A DNA stretch of 64,000 bases from Aporrectodea caliginosa (taxonomy: Eukaryota > Annelida > Clitellata > Crassiclitellata > Lumbricidae), in contig JACEVL010000934.1 in NCBI GenBank assembly GCA_020284085.1, forward strand, positions 124,001-188,000, given 5' to 3'. The notes beneath the pieces are model-generated. The model did no database searches. It was not told the origin of the DNA and worked only from the letters and a program-made list of their open reading frames with translations. Within the stretch, counting starts at the first letter, position 1. The number at the start of each line of letters is the position of its first letter. Below, piece after piece: positions 11,801-21,595 of the stretch. The translations under genes were made by a program, and so were the position numbers.

Positions 11801-14800
11801 AAATAAATATGATAACAGTGATGATGATGATGAAAATATACCAACACACCATATTTCCAATAAATTAAGCACACCAAAGCCAATAATTACATTAACACAG
11901 AAGCAACATAGCATTTCAACAATGTACATTCAAACCCAAGTAATTTTATATTTAAGACAACAAAGGATTCGAATGCTATTTGTTGAAATGATAGCTAGTC
12001 AAGTTATTAGCAAGGCAAAGTGATATCGTTGCAGGCATGAAAAGTGACATGATATAAGTGTAACAAACTTGATGATGTGATATCAGATATGGTAATGTTA
12101 AATAGTGTCTGTCTTTTGAGTTACAAGTTACTGCATGAAAGGAGCACACTGCAGTTGAAAATAATTCATAAACTTGGAGAGATAATGAAAAAATAATATG
12201 ACAGAAAAATATGAGAAAAAAATTAAATAGAGTAACATAGTAGAGTATAAGATAAAAATACTACACAGTCTGCAAAAGCATAGAAAAAACCTTAAGTTAT
12301 TTTCAATGAAGGCAAGCACAGAAAACAACGGAAATATGATGATCAAATATTGGAAGCAAGCAAAATTATGGTGGCCACAACATTAAATTTCAAAACAAAA
12401 ATACCTCCATTGCTGTCTGCCATTTCAATCCATGCATCAAAACAATATGCAAAAGCGTTACAGACACTGTATTTCCTCAGCTAATTAATCAGAAAGTCCC
12501 ATATTTTGATCCTATCAGAAGACTTATATAGCAGCAATGTTCAAATTAATATGAATGCCTAAATCCGGTATGCATGCAGTTGAAACACAGAACTTACTGA
12601 AGATTTAAAAACCTTTGTGTACCAGTCCTGACATTAGAAATATGCTATGGTGTTGTAAAGCAGCTGCATAAACTAATTGATATATTTATGGCTAAAACAG
12701 GCCCATAACTAAACACTGTCAGCTACATGTATATAACGTGAAAATATGACAAAAACTTAGTTCTGCATGTTGAGTAACAGTATTATTACTTCGTAATTTT
12801 AATAAAACATCTATTTTAATAACAAAGACAGTTTTCTCCAAGTAGCTCCTTACCAAATTGTAGAGGAAGGACAGATTGGTAGCTGCAGCTGAGGCAACCT
12901 TACTATCCTTTTTCTCAAATGATTTTAACGTTTCCACCGCCTGTCAAAAGATCAGAAGGTCTTTCTAAACATTTTATGACTGATATTAACAAATTTATCT
13001 TCATCATCACTATCATCACCATCATACTGAATACAAGTAAAATATCTTATTCTAACGTAGATGTGTTGCTCCTCTAAGTTTTGTCCAAAATTAATGCCAA
13101 AATCTCTCTCTATCACTCAGTAGACAGTAGCAATAGTGCAAACTACATCCATACATCAATAGTTACTAGATTAAAGAAAGGCATTTACAGTAAATAACTG
13201 CTGCATCCTCTTAATTTGAGTGAATCTCAAAAGCTGCACTGAAATCAGCAACTGAATTCTAACACAATAAAACATACTACAATGGCTGAGGCAAGAACTT
13301 TGCCCAACCAGATATTCCAATAAAAGCAAACCTGCTGAAAGTCCTTCTGCTTGAGAAATCCTATCGCTTTGTCGATGTCCAGATTGTGTGCCAATTCCAT
13401 GTACTGTGAGGACTTGACCTGCTCAATGCACCAGTTATAGCCGGTGTCGAAAGTGCCATCAATGGCTGGTCCAATGATCTTCGTCGCCATCATTATACAC
13501 TGCTCCGCCTCAGCCCTCCTATAGAAAAATTGAAAGTAAGCACCTTGTCACAGATGCAAGGTTGCATTCTGCCTGATTTGTGTAATGACGTGTATTTAAA
13601 TGGTCGTAGTTCCATACAAAAAACCTGTCAGTAAAAATCAACTCTTATTTTTCTACAACTCTAATTTACGTTGGTAAAGCAAAAAAAATAAGCAAACAAA
13701 TCATTGTTTTTCCAGTTCAATAGTGGAATATGCTAATTCTTTTTAAATTTATAATTCAGTCATTAGAAAGGTTGTCCAGTTCTTGGATTGCTATTTTATT
13801 TGTGCTTATTACAAACAAAAAAGATCATTAAACTTCAAGAATAACAGATGATAAAGGCATGGAATGAACTAATAATCGTTGTAACTTGCCAGGGCCTTAC
13901 ATCCTAATTTGAGACAAATTTACACAAAACTCATTTTAGATTTAAACAGCATTTCACTAAACCTCTGTTTCTCAATTTTTCGCAGGGCATCATTCTTGAT
14001 TATTTCAAGTATCAGTGAATACTGCTTATCATCCTGTTTCGACAAAAACACATAAACATTACCTTCAAGAAATCTTCACTTACAATACTATCGCGTTTAA
14101 GTACCAATACCTACTCAAACCACAGCGAGGACTTGACAGTGATATAACTCAGAATATTTGCTTACTGCCTCTTAAGAATTTAACAGACACAACATAAATA
14201 GAATATCATAGCTACTGAAGAATTATTGGTCAGGGCTAAGTTGGAGGCATGATTAATTTGCAGGTAGCGGTATGCTTGCAATCATTATGTTGAAAAAAGA
14301 AGCTGAAGTTTGGACACACGGCTTTACAAGTGAGAAAGAACTCTTGTCAGACTTAAATCAGCAACACAGTGAATGAGAAAATATGAAAGTTATTTAGTGA
14401 TGTATTAAAGTTTTCATGTTGTACATAAACTTACATACTTAGAAATATGCAATTGTTAGTGTTTATGAACTCAAACTTTAAGTTAAAGCGACATTGTGCT
14501 GCAAGTTCTGGCCAAAATGACAGAAATTTATAAAATCAGTCCAAACGAATAAATAAGACTTAAGAGGTAACAAACACGTCAATACCGCTGATGAAACATA
14601 TTTGTCTTCATTGTCGATCTGTAGATCAACAGTCAGCAGTCTGAGAAACGACTGCTTCATCTCATCACGGTCACCAAGAGCATAATTGCATAGGATCAAG
14701 TTGAATCCAGTTCTAAAATTCGGCTCCTCTGACATGATAGTTCGAAATGCGGTGGCCGCATCATTGTACTGACCCAACTTCACAAAAGCTATCCCAATAT

Positions 14801-17800
14801 TCTGGTTAATTTTCTTCCTGTTATTTAAAAAAACTGTGTATATAGTACCATTAAACAAAGATACTAATTAACAGTTATCAACTAATTTTTAATTCTTTGG
14901 CAGCTATATTGTTTTTGATGAATTGGATCATTATTTGTTTATATCAGCTTTAGCACTTTAATTACGGGCTGCATTGGTTTCCCAGTCGCTTTTAGTACAC
15001 TCTCATTGGTCGCACACTCTCATGGTATGTACAATATTTCTGCTGGCTCATAGATATAAATATAACTCTAGAGAGTCTAGAAATACTTAATTGCACAAGG
15101 GAAAGCTGTTTTCATCATGCGATCAAAAAGTTCAAATTTGCTGCTATAAAGTTAACTTTGAACAGTACATTTTTTCACATGACAAATAACGCTAAGTCGT
15201 AATGAGACTAATTATGTACTTCAAGCAATTATCAAAATATTCAAACTTTAACATAATAAAACAACTTTGAAGTAAGCATGACCTGAAGAAATTTAAGTAT
15301 TAGTGCAAAAGACACACAGTTCCACCTACCTCATGTTCCTGTGTGTAGTTGGAACCTGGTCAAGTGCCATTCTATAATGCTTGATCGCCTGTGAGTATTC
15401 ATGCTGGCGAAAGTATATGTTGCCCATGTTGACCTTCAAGCGACCTTAAATGAAGTTAAATGTACAGTAAGCATCATCAACAGTCAGCCACAAAGCATAA
15501 CAAATATAAAACAATAATGTTCGCCCGTGGCGCATTGGATAACATCTGGCACAGAGACCGAGAGGTACCGAGTTCGAGCCCCGTTGGGCGGATATGCTTT
15601 GTAGGCTGCTATTAGCGCCGTTGTATTGCAGGCTGTCTGTTCTGTTAGTAGTTAAGATTTCAATTGCATAACATGTAAATGTACAGCGCAGTGCGTTTGT
15701 CAGGCGCTTATTAAAGAAAAGATATTATTATATTATTATTATTATTAATTGCACGTCATCCATTCTTTAAGACATTTCCCTGCTCTTAAGTGTGCTTCAG
15801 TTAAACTCCAACATGAAGTTGTTGGCTTGTATAGATTTTTGACAAAAATGTAACTTTACAAAAACTCTTCTACCACACAGGTGAAATAGTCATAATTTTT
15901 CAAAGATCTGTAAGAAACTTTTACACAATATAAACACTATTTAATACTTTTTAAATTCATAAAATATATATGAGTCGAAAAAGGAAATACAAGGCAACAG
16001 AAGTCGGACCTGCATTGTTGAATGATTTGGTTCTGACAATCTCCTTGTATGTGTTCAGTGCCTCAGTGTCCATGTGGTTGGCAGCCAACTGATTTGCCAA
16101 GTTGAATAAAACCTAAATTTAAAAAAAAATTAACTAAGAACAGGCGACCAGAATGCCCTGATACAAAGAAACACAACTGTATAACTGTCCATGCAGGACA
16201 GCTGGAGTTTCGATTATTAACTTCAGTCACTTCCCAATTAGGTCATCAAAACATGTGGCCAACATGCAAATTCTAGCATGTTTCAAACTATACTTGAAAC
16301 ACTCACTGCATTGGCTCCCAGTCAGAGACAGGGTTAAATTCAACAACAACCTTATGGGGCAAGCCTTGATGGTCACTGACTCACATAATAACAATTTAAC
16401 AGGCTTTACAAAAATAACTTATAAGTCCAGTTCTACTATAACAACATATATTCATGGATTCGGCTTTTACATGTTTTTTCTACCTTCAGCAAAGAACAAG
16501 GCTCTAAGTTAAAAATCCCACACCTTCAATGGATTTTTATGTAATAACTGTAAATCATTTTTGCCTTAAAGTTCTGAATACCAACTTTACTGTACCTATA
16601 ACAATCAAAATCAACACAGCAATACAGATCAGTTACTGTTACTGATGAAAAAACCCCAAAGGATCATTAAATGAATAAGTGAACATTATTATGCTGATAA
16701 TCAAATGTTCGCTTTACGCAAACTTACAAGGTATAACAATCAAAATCAACACAGCAAGGATCATTAAATGAATAAGGAACATTATTAGATAATCAAAGGT
16801 CGAATAGATTCGAGACATTTTCCGGATTTGGAGCCTGTTGACGCAAGTTTCCAACATCCCGCTCCTTGCGTGCTGCCTCTCGTGCTTTGTCCAAAGCCTA
16901 CAGTAAAACAACTAAGTTCTTAAAGAAGCAGACACAAAAACTTGGTCTTGCTGACTGGTAATACCACAAAATTGCAGCACAGAAAACCAGTCCAGTCAGC
17001 CACGAAATCCACTGACACATTTCATCTCAACTCTTCATTCACCTCTTTAAAGGCTGATTCAAATGCAAAATAGTCAGAACCAAGACTTAGCATAATAGTA
17101 AAATGCAAAGAGACAGTCTGGAAAGAATGGGTGTTTACTCCCGAGTTTCAGCTTGTATGCTGAGGTACACTCAACATAGAGTAAGTTCCATGGTCCGAAC
17201 AGGCAGACTTTTTATTAAAACAACTGGCTTTCTCTGTCACTTTAACTTCAAAAGAAACACTGACAAGAAACCTTACACAATCAGTTAGCCTTACAGTTGA
17301 CTAATAACTATGCAGGGAGACTTCATGTTTCATACTTCTACTTGATAGAAAATGTAAAGAAATGATCAAACTAATTTGAAAACTGGAATTGTTGAACTTA
17401 ATAAATAGTAGCATTAGTTTTGAAAAAAATAATGAACGTCTTCAGTTTTCACACAATAAGAACACAAAGCTCAAAAGTTCTTACTAGTTTATGTTCTCCT
17501 TTGGCACTTGCAAGGCAACTTTCCTATTGATATCATAAGAAATCAACATTAGCATATCATATTAGCATATCAGCTACTCGACAGTTGCTCGGATCCTTTA
17601 TCTTCAATCCTATTGATATCATAAGAAATCAACATTAGCATATCAGCTGAGTTTGGTCACTTGTAGGAATCGTGTTACCCCAACTCTGTCACAATCAGTC
17701 AAAGAACTCTGAAAACCCAATTGTTGGGATATACTGCTTCTCTCTTTTCCCCAATATCATGAAACGATGCACCCTTTCAACAGGAGAACCGTCTTTCTGG

Positions 17801-20479
17801 AATGACCTCACTCTTCATGCATGCCATCTCGCTGCAAGAGATGGTTAATTCTCCCTTATATTAAACATTGTTCTGTTTTCCTTGGGTTGGTATGCAGATG
17901 TATCTGATCAGATATCTTGAAGAGGTGCTACATAAATTCTAGACTGATTACATTATATTTCAGTGCTAATCCAATGTTAGAGAGAGTCCCTTCCACTTGA
18001 TTGCCACTCCATCTCTGATGCAGAATTGAACCAACTTTCACCTCTAAAATGAGCAATTTTCTTGCATCCTACAACAGTATTTCAAAATGGAATCCATTGT
18101 CTGGAATTGGCCCAGCACCTCTGATTCTTTGTAAAGATACCATCATCAGATTTGTAACAAAACGCATCAAGCTATAGGTGGGTGAAGTCTGTATTCAGGA
18201 AATGTGAACTGTAGCCATTTATTTTAGCAAGGACTATTGATGTGGCAAAAGTAGATGCAGTCTTGAAGTCAAGCATCAGGTGGATTATGTGAATGTCAAG
18301 GTCACAGATATGCACAAAACAAGCGCATAAATGGTGGGTAACATGATCAGAAAAGTTGAGGTTTTGGTCAAGAATCACACCTAAGTTGCGGACAGGAGAG
18401 CATTAGTGAAGGCATGTATGGAAGGAAGGAAATAGAGGAATCAGGAATTTTCTTCAGCTGGTTATGCAGACTTTTAAGTATGAATTTGGTTCGAGATGCG
18501 TTCAAGTACAGGAGATTGTAGATGTCATCATGAGGAGATTTTGGTAACAAAGAAGATGATCTGTAGAGTTTAGTAGCTATAACTATCATTTCCACCAAGC
18601 AATACTTAAGCAAAACAACAGTGACAACACAAACAAATACAAACAAATACTAACCCTCCTTCAGACTTTGGTTCAAGGGCAGGAGCCGTGCTGCCTGCAC
18701 TCTGATTAAGTGGATCAAACCCACCACCTGTTGACAAGATCAGAAGATCAATAAAAACACAATGACAGTGATGTCATTCTCATTGTCATTCTCACTGTCA
18801 AATCCATGAAGTTGTCAGAAAATAAAATGATAAGTGAAAATAGAGACATCAACATTCATCTTTCATTCCTTCTTTAAACAGCTAGGCAACAATAGACTAA
18901 CCACTCTTAAGTACACATTCATTTTCTATTATTTACATTACTCTGTAAACTTATTCATGGGATTTCAATTGGTTTATCAAGTTGAACAAGATGATAACAA
19001 TAATGATATTCAAAAAATGAAAAAGTACTAAAAAATCCTAAGCTAAATGCAAATACTATACTTTGACTTTTAATCATACTGCATACTTGTCAGTTTGTAA
19101 TATTAATAAAGAATTATTACTATTGTTATTGTTATTGTTACTATTAAGATAAACAAGATATAATGATATTTACAAATGACAAATCCAAAGCTAGATGCAG
19201 AGCTCTAAGGTTCTACAGACACATGGACATACATTACCTCTTCCACCAGAAGTGTATCCAGCTGCCTTCACTGCCGTCAGCCGCCATCCTGAGGGTTGCC
19301 CATTGATGATTACCGGGTTCGAATCCACCTCAAGGGGGTATATTTGGTGCCTTGCAGCCGGATTGATGGTTGCGGAAGTTCGAATCCACCTCAAGCCGCC
19401 GGCTGTGCAATTAGGGATTGTGGGCAAGTCCTTCACTCGCAATTGCTCATGCGCTTCTGTTATAACATGGATGGATTCCGTGAAACTCCGATTCAGTGTC
19501 GCGCTTGTATTTGGAGCGCCTCTGAGTAGAAATCAATGAAGGGGCGCTATATAAATATCTGAAATGAATGAATTACCTCTTCCACCAGAAGTGTATCCAG
19601 CTGCCTTCACTGCCGCCATTGGTCTGTTTTTACCGCCATCCTGTGCCCCTGTAATTGGTCGAATGCCCATTGATGATGGAGGAACAACGAGGCCTCCCTT
19701 TCGGCCGGCTGCCATTGTGCCAAGGCGAGCTCCTGTTGGTGGTGGTATACAAATTTTTGAAAATGACTGGTCCGAACAGCTTGTTGGAATGCCGGATCAT
19801 AAGCCAACTCCTTAATCATCAAAATATTAAACATGTGACTAAGCTGTGCAATTATGAAAACTGTGGCCATTACAGTTTCAGATTATGATCAACCACATTA
19901 TATACCATTGAAAACAACACTGAAACTTCCGTAAAATCTGCTCAGTTATAAGATGAATTGATGCTATAACATAGGTGAATTCCACATTTAATTCACCTTC
20001 AAAATAAAGAGATATATTAAAATTGTTGTTAAAATGTCGCTATGGTTTGCTAAGTGATGTGCAGCCGCACCCATAGGTAGGCTTAAATATATAAAGACCT
20101 AGTGGATAAGGTGCTTAAGGGTCTTTCTATGAGGATGCTGGTTCACATGCTATATACGCTGGTCACTTATTTCAGAGATTTGAATCTCAGGCTACCATAG
20201 TCTGCACATGGCAGTCACTTTAAAATGCATGGCACCCATTCAAACGGGCAGCTGTGGATCTCACCTGAACAATTAATTGAAAATGAGCACGGTCTAGGCC
20301 ATACAGTCGCTGTAGAAAAACGCATACATTTACATTTACTCATTAATATGATCATACTAATTACAGCTAGTTCACTGACATATGAGGAGACAAACCTCGG
20401 TATTAAGAGCTGAATTATGATCATCGAAACCTCCATACAGATCATCCTCATCTTCTCCAGCAAAATGGATTCGTTCCAT
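2850..20479 (-). CDS. IFT88: Intraflagellar transport protein 88 (TPR subunit of IFT-B)
   Basis: Minus-strand gene. Coding exons 5'->3': 20479-20396, 19810-19577, 18727-18655, 17523-17485, 16897-16796 (3' end uncertain), 16112-16010, 15444-15330, 14817-14586, 14033-13963, 13518-13332, 12940-12854, 10803-10734, 9941-9825, 8883-8775, 8009-7971, 7344-7233, 7020-6905, 6367-6249, 5092-4986, 4176-4110, 3648-3562, 2971-2850. All junctions from 16112 onward keep phase with GT-AG sites. Diagnostic segments: FQQAVRTSH and RPMAAVKAAGYTSGGRG (N-terminal basic region), TPR helices such as NMGNIYFRQHEYSQAIKHYR and ALYNY/EDALKNFEKLHAIL, and the C-terminal DPLGPQMERPRTAA...DDLLPD. Total is about 800 residues, close to the usual ~825. 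IFT88 is a core subunit of IFT-B needed to build cilia. Anomalies: a one-base frame shift in exon 2, no exon found for the short coiled segment between 18655 and 17523, and a TGA at the end of the 16897 exon. Introns hold SINE/LINE debris. Confidence 0.93.
3258..3478 (+). mobile_element. SINE-like retroposon in an IFT88 intron
   Basis: Begins gtgggacgcggtatgttctg, with a possible A-box, then cacaggttaaaatct in the B-box position. It continues with caagccactgtgtagtaacc and ends in a (cat)n tract. The head resembles the tRNA-derived SINE described at 23345, but the body differs. Assignment is tentative. Confidence 0.4.
4318..4510 (+). mobile_element. tRNA-derived SINE sharing a LINE tail
   Basis: Contains gctcaatggcttttgccttg (A-box region), ggttgcgggcacaattcaag (decayed B-box), the body segment cgtgaaactccgattcagtg, and the tail gggagcggctcatcttgaag followed by gggcgctgtaacaagtgctc. 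It ends in a (catа)-type tetranucleotide tract, (ATAC)n. The body matches copies at 19310 and 23345. Confidence 0.6.
5299..5820. mobile_element. Foldback-like element with tandem-repeat arms
   Basis: The left arm (5299-5440) is an array of a 16-base theme, gaccatcactcatagg and variants, with three exact 32-base units at 5330-5425. The right arm (5701-5820) carries the same theme on the opposite strand. The inner ends match as inverted repeats (tcactcatatgccgcatgc against its complement near 5705). The 260-base AT-rich spacer has no ORF. It lies in the IFT88 intron between the exons at 6249 and 5092. I see no transposase. Confidence 0.55.
7500..7600 (+). mobile_element. LINE 3' end (L2/CR1-like), 5'-truncated
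   Basis: Encodes the tail residues ...LFGHAGVGSTSA-like, then ccttgaagaggtgctatataaat and a (GAAT)n tail. It matches copies at 28240, 40262 and 43150. It sits in an IFT88 intron. Confidence 0.6.
15520..15747 (+). mobile_element. tRNA-Arg-like SINE, full-length
   Basis: The head at 15520-15592 resembles tRNA-Arg: a 7-bp acceptor stem can form (ttcgccc with gggcgga), with the A-box-like tggcgcattggataacatc and the B-box gagttcgagcccc. The body ends in aggcgcttattaaagaaaag and an (ATT)n tail. A second, 5'-truncated copy is at 21910. The anticodon stem is decayed, so this is a retroposon and not a tRNA gene. Confidence 0.72.
16285..16440 (+). mobile_element. LINE reverse-transcriptase fragment
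   Basis: Encodes LKHSLHWLPVRDRVKFN, the L-H-W-L-P-V-x-x-R-I-x-F-K signature just after the catalytic domain in L2/CR1-like LINEs. The rest is decayed. It is intronic to IFT88 on the opposite strand. Confidence 0.6.
16600..16800. repeat. Imperfect tandem duplication beside an IFT88 exon
   Basis: The block tataacaatcaaaatcaaca ... ggatcattaaatgaataag ... gaacattatta ... gataatcaaa occurs twice, about 130 bases apart (from about 16600 and about 16733). The second copy abuts the 3' end of the IFT88 exon at 16897-16796. Confidence 0.65.
17690..17945 (+). mobile_element. LINE C-terminal fragment with 3' tail
   Basis: Decayed coding stretch (F-N-R-R-T-V-F-L-E-x-P, corresponding to the W-N-x-L-P region) followed by cttgaagaggtgctacataaattct, the tail motif of the common LINE family in this window. 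Confidence 0.45.
18165..18650 (-). mobile_element. LINE reverse-transcriptase fragment
   Basis: The minus strand encodes LDQNLNFSDHV...CDLDIH and STFATSIVLAKI, matching the L-G-V-x-L-D-x-x-L-x-F-x-x-H-V and thumb region of L2/CR1 reverse transcriptases. Upstream it has ...YNLLYLNASRTKFIL. It ends five bases from the 5' splice site of the IFT88 exon at 18655. Confidence 0.6.
19230..19576. mobile_element. Partial copy of IFT88 exon 2 followed by a SINE
   Basis: 19237-19310 repeats the 3' end of exon 2 (real copy 19577-19680): the donor, the complement of TSGGRG and AAVKAAGY, then a copy with internal deletions of the RPMA and SMG region. It is followed by tRNA-derived SINE sequence: a repeated gttcgaatccacctcaa B-box, cgtgaaactccgattcagtg, and ggagcgcctctgagtag followed by gaaggggcgctatataaat. 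The SINE ends at the donor of the genuine exon. Either the exon end was duplicated around the insertion or the assembly joined two haplotypes. Confidence 0.6.
20040..20345 (+). mobile_element. Interspersed repeat family with gggcagc/gatcaattca core
   Basis: Carries cacccattcaaacgggcagc, then attaattgaaaatgagcacg and cgctgtagaaaaacgcatac. Related copies are at about 22890-23010, 25070-25300, 29215-29345, 32040-32380 (an inverted pair), 35380-35450 and 51680-51790. It probably is a SINE family; the head resembles a tRNA weakly (agatttgaatctc as B-box). Confidence 0.5.
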
Positions 20480-21595
20480 GGCTACCTAAATAATCCTATG
20501 AAAGAAATAAAACAGCATTCATTAATTTAGAATTGTTCAGCGAATCGTTAGAAATAACAACACTTCAATTACATCATATAGGTTAAAGCGATCTTTCACT
20601 TGCTTTCTCCTGTCTCGCGTTTATCATTTTATGACTTAACTGGAAACGACCACGCAAATTCGTAAATTTCAAATTTGCTAATAAAAGTGTGTAATTTGTG
20701 ACATAAGCGATATCCGAACAGATTTTTCTATCAAAACTGGAGCATTTCTCACCTGACAAAAGCTTAATTCAAATGCTGAACTTTTAAAAATTCTGGAAAC
20801 AAAATAAAAACAGAAACGTTTGAACTACAGGATTCGCAGCACACCACCGCCTCATCAACCATCGGAATGCGTTTGCTATAATAGATTAAATATCTTGAAT
20901 CCACAAATTACGTCAGGTTAGTGCTAGGATCGCCTGTGGTCTCGAAAATTAAATTGATAAACATTTCCTTATGGTAAACATAAATTTAAAATAAAATTTT
21001 TTTATTCACATTACTAAATATTGTTAAAATAAAATTGTCATAAAGTCAGATTTAGTAAAGAAAAAGGAGGGTATGATATTTAATCAAACTGCTGCTTCGT
21101 CAGTGAGAAATCGCGACATGAACTTTCAAGACGTCATTCCGTGTAGCATTGCTTCAATATAGCATCCATGCTGTTGCCAGGAGAAACGTGACGCCAAATG
21201 TAAACCATAGATTAAATAATTAAGATACCATAAATTTGATCTTATTTATAGAACTCTTGGTAGACATCATTGGCATAGAAATGCATTAAACATTTAACAG
21301 AATAATCAAAGAATCAAGGCCCTGGCACATATCTGACGAGCCTGAAATCTAATTTTTTTCATTAGAATGAATTTACCTATAATAATTGTAATCGTTATCT
21401 TGAGATTTATACAGCGCCTCAACAAGCGAAGTCATGACCATAGATTTAATTATACATTTATATTGTATCTATGCAAGGCCGTAATCTGTCATGGCGGTGA
21501 CTTGTTTATAATAAAGATTATTGTGAAAATATAATTATGTGGTGAACCATTTGTCTTTTACTCGTTAGTTTTTGGAGTAAATTACTGTTATTAAG
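20480..21595. promoter_or_regulatory. Head-to-head intergenic region between IFT88 and AP4B1
   Basis: The two start codons are 1,116 bases apart and diverge, so this interval must hold both promoters, possibly shared. A tttag acceptor just upstream of the IFT88 ATG suggests a 5' UTR exon in the interval. There is no clear TATA box or CpG island. A tail-like fragment (gatttatacagcgcctcaac) lies near 21400. Confidence 0.5.

Noticed and set aside
15520..15592. A functional tRNA-Arg gene
   Set aside because: The acceptor stem pairs, but the anticodon stem is broken, and the copy carries a SINE body and tail.
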